From Moniliophthora roreri (lineage: Eukaryota > Basidiomycota > Agaricomycetes > Agaricales > Marasmiaceae), in the NCBI GenBank assembly GCA_001466705.2, contig LATX02000038.1, positions 1 through 38,749 on the forward strand: 38,749 bases of DNA, written 5' to 3'. Positions 1 to 9,934 of the stretch are shown here, piece after piece. The position numbers were made by a program, and so were the translations under genes. Positions within the stretch are counted from its first letter, which is position 1. Each line of letters starts with the position of its first letter. The notes below the pieces were generated by a model. That model saw only the letters and a program-made list of their open reading frames with translations, was not told the origin of the DNA and did no database searches.

Positions 1-64
1 GGGGGGGGGGGGGGGGGGACTGACTAGGCTACGATTAATATGTGTGTGTGTGGTACAACGAAAG

Positions 65-95
<31 letters not shown>

Positions 96-194
96 GTTGT
101 ACGGGGGCGGTCGAAACTAAAAAAAAAAAAATAAAATAAAATGGAGAATCGTCCAAACCGCTGCTTCAAATTATCGGCATTCGAAATTAGGCCG
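1..194. repeat. Low-complexity start of window
   Basis: The window opens with an 18-base G run, followed by a short TG repeat (about 40-52), an A run (about 65-91) and a second A-rich run (about 119-141). No coding frame is supported here. The stretch lies just 3' of the minus-strand transcription factor gene that ends at 195. The G run may be a contig-end or gap-filling artefact. Confidence 0.6.
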
Positions 195-2327
195 TTACCA
201 TGGTCGGTATGGTTGTCGAATGTCTGCCATATTTTCAGTAGGGTCTGAGGGGCGTCGGTAGGTAGAAAGTATACCAATACCAATACCACCACCGATCTCT
301 CTCCGTTCCGGGTTTTGTGATAAAGTTGTATGGTATGGTATAATAGGCGTCACCCGACCCTGCTGCTGCTCCTTTAATAAAGCCAGCGGTACTAAACCGG
401 GAGCAGCTAAATCTCTGCCAGACACCATTGATTGAGGTGTAGCGGGCGTAGAAGGTGAGGGTGGCGAAACGGGAGAAGGTGCACAAGAGCGACCATCGTC
501 TGACGGTAACGAGGCACTCAATCTCGAGTTGGATAAAACACTTTCTCTCGAAGTATGGCTTCGTAGTGATGGCGAGGATGGTAATCTGTGCAGGGAAAGG
601 GGTGGCACAGCAGTGGAATACTGATTTGGTGGCCAAGAGCTAGAATAGCCAGTAGGTCTGTGAGAGGGAGAGAGAGGGGACCTTGTTCAATTGTCGTTGG
701 TTTTTTTTTTTCTTTTTTTTGAAAAATTCAAAGACGCTCACTGATGAAGGGGCATGGAAGATGACCTTGCTCTTGAATCATCAGAGAAGTCCTCGTTGTC
801 TGGGGATTGCAGACGGCGTAATACGGCAGCGGAATCATTCGCATTAATTCCTCGAAGGTCTTCCAGTGCAGAAATGGGAGGAAGAGCGTATGGTGTTGTT
901 TCATTTACTGGTGCTCTGGAAGTTAATATTCCGGATGTGATCGGTGGTAGTACAATATTTTGAGGAACGTGTCCGACGGACGCTGATCTTGGGGATGGCA
1001 CAGGTATCGGAGGCATATCGAGAGTGATCGAACCACGTTGCGATGACTGCCTATTGGGAGCTGTCAACGTAGGAGAGTGACTGGGGTAAGGGGTATATCG
1101 TCGATCCCTCGATCCAGCATTCCCAGTAGGCGTAAGGTTGTCACTTGAGAACTGTGACTGAGGCTCGGGGACAGGATGCGGACTATAAGGCGCATATTGA
1201 GGAAGATAATGCGGTGCTCTTCCTCGGGATTCATGAGGCGAACTAGTCGTGGCAGTTACGACGGACCAGCTGGGGGGACTGGACGCTGAAGAACCCGCTT
1301 GCTGAGTAGCCTGGGTATTCCGCCGCGTTCTACGTCTTCCAGGAGCAGAGGCGACCACTTGTCCGTATCCTGGCTGGTCCGGAGACAAGCAAGTGCTAGG
1401 GAAGGTTGGCCTGAACGTGTATGTGTGAGATTAATAATTGCAAGGACATGGAATAAAATAAAATAAAATCAGGCTCACCCGAAAAGAGGAACAAGATCCT
1501 CACGTATTGGCCAGGCGACTCTAATAATGGACAGTCAGCGATGAAAAGGTACAAGTAAAACGCGTATAAGTACCGTCTTGAGAGGCGGAGGGCGACCTAG
1601 TGACAGGATGGAGAATCAGTGACGCTCGTTCTTTTTTTGTGCATACCTAATTCCTTACCTCATAAGGCATCCAAGTCCCTTGAATTTTAAGGTACCCGCC
1701 TCTGACTCTACGAATCTGTGCCGCTAGGTCAGGTTGAGAGTCGATCATCTTGACAATGTCGGCTACACATCGAGTGAGCAAACCAGTGTGTTATAAATAA
1801 TAGCCACAAAAAGATCTTGACCTTTTGAATTTCCCAGTGCTATTAACAGGAATGTGAATGATGCATTCCCTCTCAATTAATTCAACGATTCCATACCTTT
1901 CCAAATTCCAGTCCATAAAATATAACCGTCGTCAATGTCCATCATGATCCATTGTCCGTTCAAAGGATATTCATAAACTGGTCTGTGTGTACACCGGACG
2001 TCAGTGAAAGATTTGGGGGAGGGTAAACACGAACATGTATCCTCTGGGGTCGTTACTTGTGATATATCTGCCCTTTGTAACATGATGATTCGAGCTTGCG
2101 TATGGTCTAAATTTTGGACCGGCAGGGGTCGGTGCGGGAGGAATCGCGTCCTAAAGGCAAGTCAACACACAAAGAAATGATGGAGGCAAGGGAATGATAA
2201 TAATATCACGCACAGGCAACGTGCCGCTTGACATGGTACTCTCCTCCTGAACAAAGGTAAAGCTTGGAGCTGAGTTTGAAGGAGATTGACTTTCAGGCGT
2301 GCCTGCTGAGGAGTGTTCGTGGCGCAT
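195..2327 (-). CDS. APSES/KilA-N DNA-binding transcription factor (Xbp1-like)
   Basis: Nine exons, read downward: 2327-2214, 2150-2035, 1982-1897, 1839-1822, 1762-1659, 1596-1574, 1520-1479, 1410-742, 657-195. They join in frame to 544 aa. Residues about 56-170 form an APSES/KilA-N fold of the Xbp1-like subgroup: NHHVTKGRYI, GYIPVYEYPLNGQWIM, ADIVKMID, GGYLKIQGTWMPYE, then RRVAWPIREDLVPLFG. The rest is long, Ser/Pro-rich and probably disordered, with GRRRTRR just after the domain as a possible nuclear localisation signal. Family knowledge says such proteins bind DNA and act in stress, cell-cycle or developmental control; the target here is unknown. The ATG at 2327 follows an in-frame TGA and a C-rich tract, which supports it as the start. 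Exons of 18 and 23 nt lie inside the DNA-binding domain. Confidence 0.9.
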
Positions 2328-3500
2328 TCAGGGGGGGGAGGGGGGAGGGAGATTGTTGAAGGGAAAGAGGGAAAAGATATGTGTTGCCCGAGAATGTATA
2401 TGTAAAATAGGAAGTGGTGAACTTGGCGGCGATTTCGGCTGGATTCAAATATGACCATTCCGCATAGATATCATCCGAATGTAAAAAGTCAAACACGCCT
2501 GATTTGGGATGCCTGATTTGGCGTTACCACGCGTAAACTAGGTCGCCAGGAGCCTGGAGTCTGTTTTTGGAATAAAAAATAAAAAAACCTATGGCCTCGG
2601 CCCCGGCAAATTAGATTGACCGAAATAGGAAACTTTAACCCCTCGAGATCCTCGAGGTCCCTTTTGGTGTGTGTGTGTATAATGTTGCTCAACTCTGTGC
2701 CGTCACAACATGCGCCGCTTTTCTCCCTCTTTCCACAAACTGACTCTCCCCAAGTGTTAGCCTAACCCTGAACGTAACCCTGCACACACATATAAACTAT
2801 CACCATCTCCCCTGCCGTCGCCTGTAATTTTCTCAACTAGAAACTGGGACACGATCAATCTCTGGATCTTGCTGCGGGCTCACGTTTCTGGCGTTTCGCG
2901 GGTAATCAGATGAACCTTCGACGATTTTTCCCCATCTGGGTCACCCCGCAAGCCGTCGAGGGATTTACGGCAACGGAGTAGATGACAACATTTCAGTTTC
3001 TGTATATACGATTGCTAGACGTTGGTTGGATTTACCTCTATGGCTGTACTTTTGCCTCGAGGCTCGATTTGTGAATCTTTTTTTTTTTTCTCGGATTCCT
3101 TCGGACTCGAATCGGAGGAAAATACAACGGGAACAACCCAAATCTTCGATCATGACGACCTTTATTTTTTCCTCGTTCCTGACAAGTTTTGTTCTCGATC
3201 ACTCCTCGAGCGTCACGAGCCGGGAATGTCCTGAGAAGCCTTCTCAGAGTTATGGTCCGAGCTTTCGCATGTTGCGATTACAGCGGGCCGCCTACCAGTG
3301 ATCGCTTCTTTTTTTCGGTCCCGAAACGTCAATTCCTCGACCCATGCGTTGATAAACCTTGTTGTATTAGGCAACAACTTACATACAAGTTCTACCAATC
3401 TATCATTCTTCGTCGGGTACAAATTGTCCATAAGCGTATATGAGCGTACATGCTTTTGCTATCATCGTCGTATAACGAACAAGTACGGTCAATGTCCTGA
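2328..3500. other. Intergenic: APSES promoter and ODC 3' flank
   Basis: The part next to 2327 holds a C/G-rich tract (about 2330-2350), as often seen upstream of fungal starts, and a (TG)n run near 2670. The remainder should contain the ornithine decarboxylase 3' UTR. Short open frames occur on both strands, but none shows a recognisable domain or spliced structure. Confidence 0.5.
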
Positions 3501-5122
3501 TTATCCGGAGGCAGAGGCGGCTAGAATGTTGCGGACCTCGGTGGAGGACGCACCGCCGCCTGTTGTATAAATCACTTTACTCACTTCAAATCCATTGAAC
3601 TGGCTGGCAGCACAGACAGTGTACGCTCCCATGTTGTCAAAGCCAAGCCAGTCTCCCACTCGGAGTCCCGTAGGCAGCTTCGTTGAAGGGCACACACAAT
3701 CAATTGAGTCGCAAGTGGGGCCCCAGACGCTGCAGGCACACAACGGCTCCGAGGACGGGACGTGGAAAGAACCATCCATAGACAGAACATACGGCTGTAC
3801 TGTCCGATGATCAAACATGATGCAGTTGAAAGCACCATATACACCATCATTAATATAATCTTCGAGAAGGGGACAGGCAGTGGCGTTAGTCACACCAAGA
3901 GATCCAAAATGGAGTAGAAATCACTCACACATGACGCCCGGCTGATTAGCTGGCTCCTCGAGTTGCGGTGCTGCCTCGGGAAAAGGGGCCCTCCGAGCGA
4001 TAATATTGGCAGCCAGACTGAATGCCTTGGAGACAAAAAAGCGTCCGGGTTCAGCGATCAGTCTGATCCCCTGTCGATCGGGGAAATACTGATCAATGGC
4101 CTCGGTCAAAACAGATGCAGACTGTTCAAAAAGAGCATCTTCGAAGCCGCCACCAACATCAAGGAGATCAAAAGTAAATCCAACATCTCTCCCCATGTCA
4201 AATACGCTACGGGCGCGGCTGATGGCTTCCGTGTATACGGAAGGATCATAGCATCCACTACCAACGTGGAAACTGACGCCCACAACGTTCAGGCCGAGCT
4301 CCTTGGCCTTGGCCAAAAGGCCTGGAACAGTAACCAACGATGCACCATATTTGAGGCCGAGCTGGCAAACGCTTCTGGTGTCATCCGTAAGGATGCGAAC
4401 GACAAGTTTAGCACTGGGATGGGTACGCGCAACCTTGTAGAGTTCGTCACAGTTATCAAAGGTCATCATGTCGACGCCCATCTTTGCGGCATTGCGAATG
4501 AAAGAATTTGCCTTGCAAGGATTCGCGAAGATGATACGGTCCGGTCCGATTCCGCCTACTTTCAGGACCTGGGAAATTTCGTTATTCGAAGCGCAATCGA
4601 AGCCAGTCCCGAGGGCAGCTAGAAGACGCAATACGTATGGATCCGGGTTACACTTGACAGCTATTCCACCAAAAATGAAAAAAAAAAAGACAAGTTAATA
4701 TCGATCAAAGCGCCATTCTCATCAAGTAACGCACCATAGAAAGGTTTGATTTCGGGGAGACAAGTTACCCATCGCTGATATTGACGGTAAACCAGGCTCA
4801 AGTCGGCAACAAAGAACGCCTTTTCCGCATCTGGTTCACCCTCGCTAGCCAACCGAGTTGCATTCATTATTCCATTCCTGAGGTGCACCTCAGAATGTCC
4901 ATAATGAAGTGGGGGTAATGAAGCAAACAAACGTTCGCCTTGGGATGAGCCGAAAGGAGATTCTGCGGAGTAACCTTCTGCTGTGAGCCGGATTGAAGAA
5001 GGGGAGGATAGGATGTCATTGATGTAGTCGCGAGCATGGCAATGATGAGAAGAAGGAGGAGAACGCGAAATGTCGTAGTCCACAGGGACAGGGTTGGGTC
5101 GTAAGATTTCTATTTGAGACAT
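3501..5122 (-). CDS. SPE1: Ornithine decarboxylase
   Basis: Cytosolic PLP enzyme converting ornithine to putrescine, the first committed step of polyamine synthesis. Three exons (5122-4735, 4660-3929, 3859-3501) join in frame to 492 aa. The PLP lysine lies in FYAVKCNPDP (Lys about 132), split by intron 1. Further fold-III decarboxylase motifs are FDCASNNEI, FHVGSGC, LLDVGGGF, IAEPGRFFV and YYINDGVYGAFNC. The active-site cysteine is in WGPTCDSID (about 423). About 100 residues precede the catalytic core, longer than usual. The first ATG after an in-frame stop upstream is at 5122. A perfect hairpin-forming repeat lies about 560 bp upstream. Eukaryotic ODC is normally controlled by antizyme and polyamines, but no antizyme gene is visible here. 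Confidence 0.96.
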
Positions 5123-8100
5123 TGGAGGAAGAGATGATGAGTGGGTATTCACGGAGTCTATGAATGGATCTATTGGGGAAGAAGGCCGGGAATATAAAGA
5201 TTCCAGCTGAGCAGATGGGATATTCACGTTTGGCTTGTAAATTCGTTGACCCGAATTACCGAACCTCAACCGCCGCGGTCAGTAACGATCCGGGCGGAGT
5301 GGGACGGTAAACGATGGGGAAACTTCAGTCAAGGGGGGGTTCCTCGCTCCCTGTACAGCGAGGAAAGAGCTTTAAGGGCAATTTGGGGGGTTAAGAAGAG
5401 ATGAAAGAGGTCGAAAAGATGAAAGAAAAAAGTTGATTTCGTGTGCGCTTGCTGAATAAAAAACCGTGTCAGGGAGGTTCTCCTAGCAGAAAACACGTTC
5501 AGAAGTCTTTTCCAGATAGCCATTTCCGTCGCGTACCTCTCACAGATGACCACCTTTAAAAGATTTCCAGAAATGTCAAAACATTTTCCCTATTTCTGAG
5601 GTAAAGGAATGACACGTACTCAAGGGTCAACAGACGAAGGTCGCTGTTTCTTGCCTGGTCAAAAATGTTGGCACAGAATGTCTCTGCAGTCGTTTTTGTT
5701 TTGCGACTGCAGAGATACAAAGAGTTTTGCAAAGGTTTCCTATGTGGTTGTTCGAAGGGAAAGGAAAGCGAAAAAAGGCGGAGTTTCGTCGAACAATTAT
5801 CGATGATGTTTTTTTTTCGGCAGGTGCCGACCCCAGGGCAGCGCGCGCCGGTGTAACGCATCGCCGTCGTTCTCGCAGGTGATTATCATGACTCACGAAG
5901 TGGAAGCTGCTCACAGCTCTAAGCTCATGGGCCCATGAACCAAACAGCTCTAAAAGTAGCCGTTCGAGCTGCTGCAAGTGATCTTTTCGGAGAAAGAACC
6001 TGAATCATACATGGTCAATCTCCAAACAAGTAAGCCAGTATCATCAAACATTCAGTCGAGCGCTCTCACCTCTTAGGTCCCAGGAAACGTTCTGGCAAGG
6101 GAGTAGAAATTCATCACCTACTTGTATGCACAGAGTACTGGGGATCACCCTGGTGATGCCATACGTGAGTGTAAAAGACCATTCTCAGCCATTCAATCAG
6201 ACATCATGCATGTTTTCCCAGTGTCGCTCTATTGGAGCCACGGATGACCTCGGCATGACCCCCCCAAACACAGGAAGCAATGACCTTAACTCGAGGATGT
6301 GGCACAGATCTACCAAAGCTTATTTCTGGAATTCACAGGCAGCCTCGATGCGGTCATTACGCGTTCCTACGCGTTCGTTGGTCACGACTAACCGTATTCG
6401 ATGGCAAGAACGAAGGTGCCTCGTGGATTGCGGATGCCATGATGAGGTACAGTTCATTAAATACCTCGTTACTATTCGATAGGGCTGGTAACCACTTACG
6501 ACTTTCAGACCCCAATCGCCAAACGGTCAATACTTGATGCCGACCTGTATGCGAGTAGGGTAATTACACCTTCCCGAGGCTTTTTCAAGGCATCAGCCTT
6601 ACCTTGATGAAGGTTCGACCTGTCCATGATCTTCTCCCGCGAGTGCGAGTCTGTCCAATCGCTAACAATCGCTGTATATGTATCTAATTTGGCTTATGTC
6701 AGGGCCCAGGTACATTTTGCACCGAGGCCGTACCGTATTCATCATGCCTCTCGAGGCCAGATCAGAGGGTTCTCGAAGATGCCTTCTTATGGCATGTTAC
6801 GGGTGTCGTACTTTTCACGCTACAAATTCAAGGTTTAAGAGCACAAGGCTCGTGTACTTGTCCCATAACGGTCGCCTTCGAGCTTCTGTGTTATGTGTTG
6901 TGCATCTCGATCCTCGATGGCTACAAACGCGTATTATGACGTGCGTCTCTATTCTATTGTTCTTTCAACATTCCTTTTATATCGAATATCACACTGATTG
7001 ACCTTTGAACCCAGCAAACCTTTCCCTCCTCTATGCGACGACCGACGAAAATTTCAATTCCAGGCCACACTGTGGAGTAATCAGAAATTCTAACACGATC
7101 TCTGATTTTTTCCTTTCGACCGGAACATGAACGTGAGGAATCTCCATCGGTACCACTACCGACTGTCAAAACACGGACGTCGAACATACTCGATATAGAC
7201 TCTGGTCTCTCAGGCCATTGTACAGCGGAAGAATCGCATCATCTAACATCCAAGCAATCCCGCTAACCACGAACGGGAAAACGACATCCACTCGGACATC
7301 ATTGGTCCGATCGAGGACAGTTCAACATCCTTCGAATTTTGTCAATCCCGTTTGCAGAATGATAAGTTTTTACGACATGCCTTTTTACCCCGAGTCCCTG
7401 TATTGAGATCATCATTATACATGTTTAGAGCCTCCGAGCGTTCTTCGAGTTTGTCATTCAGTTTTAGCGCCACTAGGCACTTTTTTTATGAAAGGCCTGT
7501 CTCCAGTGTCTGGACCCCCCCTACAACGTCACAAACCGAAAAATATTTATTACATCGCTCGTCTGGCAAATTCCGCCTGCGGGATGCCGCGAGGTATCCA
7601 CTCCCGAATATTTAGGTCCCTGAAGACCAGCTGAAGGCTTGAAGGGAGTTTCCGTGACGTGGCGCGTCGCTTGTCTGTGATCTTTTCGCTCCCTTCTCCC
7701 TGGAGAATGAGCTCGTCATATGATCCCAAATGTTGCCCTGAGCATCTTGCAGCAAGAATTTTCTTCACCTGGAGCCCTGGATCTCTCGAATCCGAGTCCG
7801 AGTCGGGGATGCCTTAACCCATACGTATGATCATTTTACGCCCATGTGTTCTAGCTCGCTTTTATGATATCTCTTCTCGAGTCACTCCCTGGCCGTGATC
7901 GGCAGCCGAATTTCGCCCCCCGCATGTTTCTAGGGACAGCTTTGAGCGGGTCGGTCAAGGGCTAATGTGTTCGAATCAAAGTACAATATCGAGCGAGATC
8001 TCCGAATTGTCGACCCGACTAATGTTACGCTTACTGTGGCGTCGCTATAGCTACTTACAGCATTTGCCTGGTTGAGAAATAATCCATCCAAGACACTGTA

Positions 8101-8370
8101 CCCAGATCTCTGTGAGAATACCTTACCGCGAGGGACGCGCCTGGTCGGACATGTCGTGTTCCCATCGCATGCGTGGTAACAATCTATTTAGTGACATTAG
8201 CATTGGGAAAAACCTGTCGCCATAGAGGTGAATCGGCCGCCTTAACGTGAGGTTCTCAAGCAATAAGCGACGACACCTCTTTCAAAGACGCGCTAGTCCA
8301 CAATAGTTCTTACGATCGGTACGGAGACGATTGCCTAGAATTCAAAATTTCTACCAAGTATGCTACATGC
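5123..8370. other. Gene-poor stretch upstream of ODC
   Basis: About 3.2 kb with no gene I can support. The right end is the 3' flank of PTPA and the left end is the ODC promoter and leader. Open frames are short (under 120 codons), lie on both strands, and show no known domain or consistent splicing. Old transposon or gene remnants are possible but not recognisable by eye. Confidence 0.45.
5681..5715. repeat. Perfect 12-bp inverted repeat
   Basis: Arm TCTCTGCAGTCG (5681-5692) and its exact reverse complement (5704-5715) flank an 11-nt T-rich loop. As RNA or DNA it could form a 12-bp hairpin. It lies about 560 bp upstream of the ODC start, in the promoter or 5' leader. Its function is unknown. 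Confidence 0.75.
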
Positions 8371-9742
8371 CTACATAAAGTCCTCACTCTGTTGATTGCC
8401 AGGCGTGGCTCGAGACCGAGGTAGGTGTGTTTGGGTCGACCAGGAACTCCGAGCTGGCATGGTGGTTTGAGAATGGGGTTGTGAATGTACAGTCGTCGCC
8501 CATGGAGCTTGTAAACTTGAGGGATTGGACGTGGCGCTGGCATTCGCCGAGGACGTCCCTTGCTGGGGTGTGTCGGTCTGGCCCGCTCCATTATGAGACC
8601 ATTCCAACAGCCCGCTAAGCGGTATGTGTTGAACAACGACCCTTTTGCCCAGCACTTCCGCCTTTCAGATCTATGAGTGTGGGGCCCGGTCAGCGCAGAA
8701 ATTTACGCACTTCATACATCTTGAATAGACCCGAGTTGACTTTCCCCCAATTTGGGACCCCTACAGCAATGGAATGCAACTGAGACGAGTGTTCGTGGAA
8801 CGGTCCATGTTTGACCTGATGGATTCTCATGATTGACATGAAGTAAAGATTCGTGGGAGGCAACGGCGGATGAAGGACTGCCGAGACTGGTATTTCAGTC
8901 TGGTCTATAATAGGGAAGATCAGAGATCGGATTATACTGAAAGTGAAAAAAACAAAAAAGCAGACCTCTCAGTTGACCACTTCCAAAAATGTATCCTAAA
9001 AAATGCGAATCGTCCAAACCCCACACACCGTGGCTACCAGCAGGCTCAAGCCTGTAAACGTCCTGGAGTTTCCAACATAACTGCAGGTAGCGTGTAAACA
9101 CTCTAAAGACGAGCTCCCTTTCCTCATCAGGTTGCGGTTGAAAAAATCGGACGAGCGTTAAACAGAGCAAAAAGAGTGCGAATGATGTTTCATGACCGGT
9201 ACCATAGTCCATACGAAGGAATGACCCGAACGACGTGAGGAGATATGGTTTTACATGCGGAATCAGCGATGTGAATTCATGGGAGACCAAGTCAGTCAGG
9301 AGTTGGTCCACTCTCTGTGTATATGATCAGTCACGCAGTACTCTGATCACAAGGTAGAATGTGTCGCTGACTTCTTCGAGTCGAGCCCCCCATTTCCGAA
9401 AAGAAAGATTTCCAAATCTCTGAGGTGTTTCTTGCGGTGGTATTTCGTCGATCCAGCTGTCAAGAGTATCAAGAAGTTTTACGGTACTCACTATCGACTA
9501 GAATGGTTTGGACTTGTGAGTAAAGTCTGAGTACCAAGGAGATTACTTACCGTGCTGGGCGAGGCAGATGACCAAGGTAATGTGTATCCAACAACGGATT
9601 CGGTCAACCTTCGCAGGAATATCGAGAAGTCGTGATATGATTGGGTCGTTCGCCAAACTTGAACGTCTTGATCAGAGTGAATCTTTTGTGTAGGAGTTTC
9701 GAGATTTGGAATTTCAGAAAGAGGAATCCTGCGTAATTCCAT
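8371..9742 (-). CDS. PTPA: PP2A activator PTPA (peptidyl-prolyl isomerase, Rrd-like)
   Basis: Activator of protein phosphatase 2A, homologous to yeast Rrd1/Rrd2; the family folds and activates the PP2A catalytic subunit and has prolyl isomerase activity. Five exons (9742-9551, 9497-9372, 9314-8966, 8904-8711, 8661-8371) join in frame to 383 aa. Hallmarks are DYGTGHETSFALFL (about 142-155), RLEPAGSHGVWGLDD (about 194-208) followed by HFLGYIFGS, FMSIMRIHQVKHGPF, NWGKVNSGLFKMY and EVLGKRVVVQH near the end. The last about 70 residues are Ser/Gln/Pro-rich low complexity. The start at 9742 begins MELRRIPL, and no earlier start is needed. It is divergent from KU70, 192 bp apart. Confidence 0.94.
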
Positions 9743-9934
9743 GGCTGGTGGATTAAAGAAAAGCTCGAGACTTGGTGGTAAACGTCACGATGAACGCGAT
9801 AGAACGTAACGGAATGTATCAAGTTTACGTGATGAGTCACTGCCACCAAAGTGACTCGTTGACGCGTCGGTCACGTCACGACTCTAACGACTCTAACGAC
9901 TCTCATTGCAACTCCACCTTGCACACTTCGCAAA
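9743..9934. promoter_or_regulatory. Bidirectional PTPA/KU70 promoter
   Basis: The 192 bp between two divergent start codons. It holds an inverted repeat, GAGTCACT (9834-9841) and AGTGACTC (9850-9857) around an 8-nt spacer. The left arm sits in TGAGTCA, an AP-1/Gcn4-type core. ACGCGT, the MCB box bound by MBF in yeasts, is at 9862-9867. A short GACTCTAAC tandem follows at about 9879-9903. The sites are seen directly; their use is inferred. Confidence 0.6.

Noticed and set aside
1..18. G18 run as telomere or biological signal
   Set aside because: A plain homopolymer at the exact window start is more likely an assembly or gap artefact; it has no TTAGGG-type repeat.
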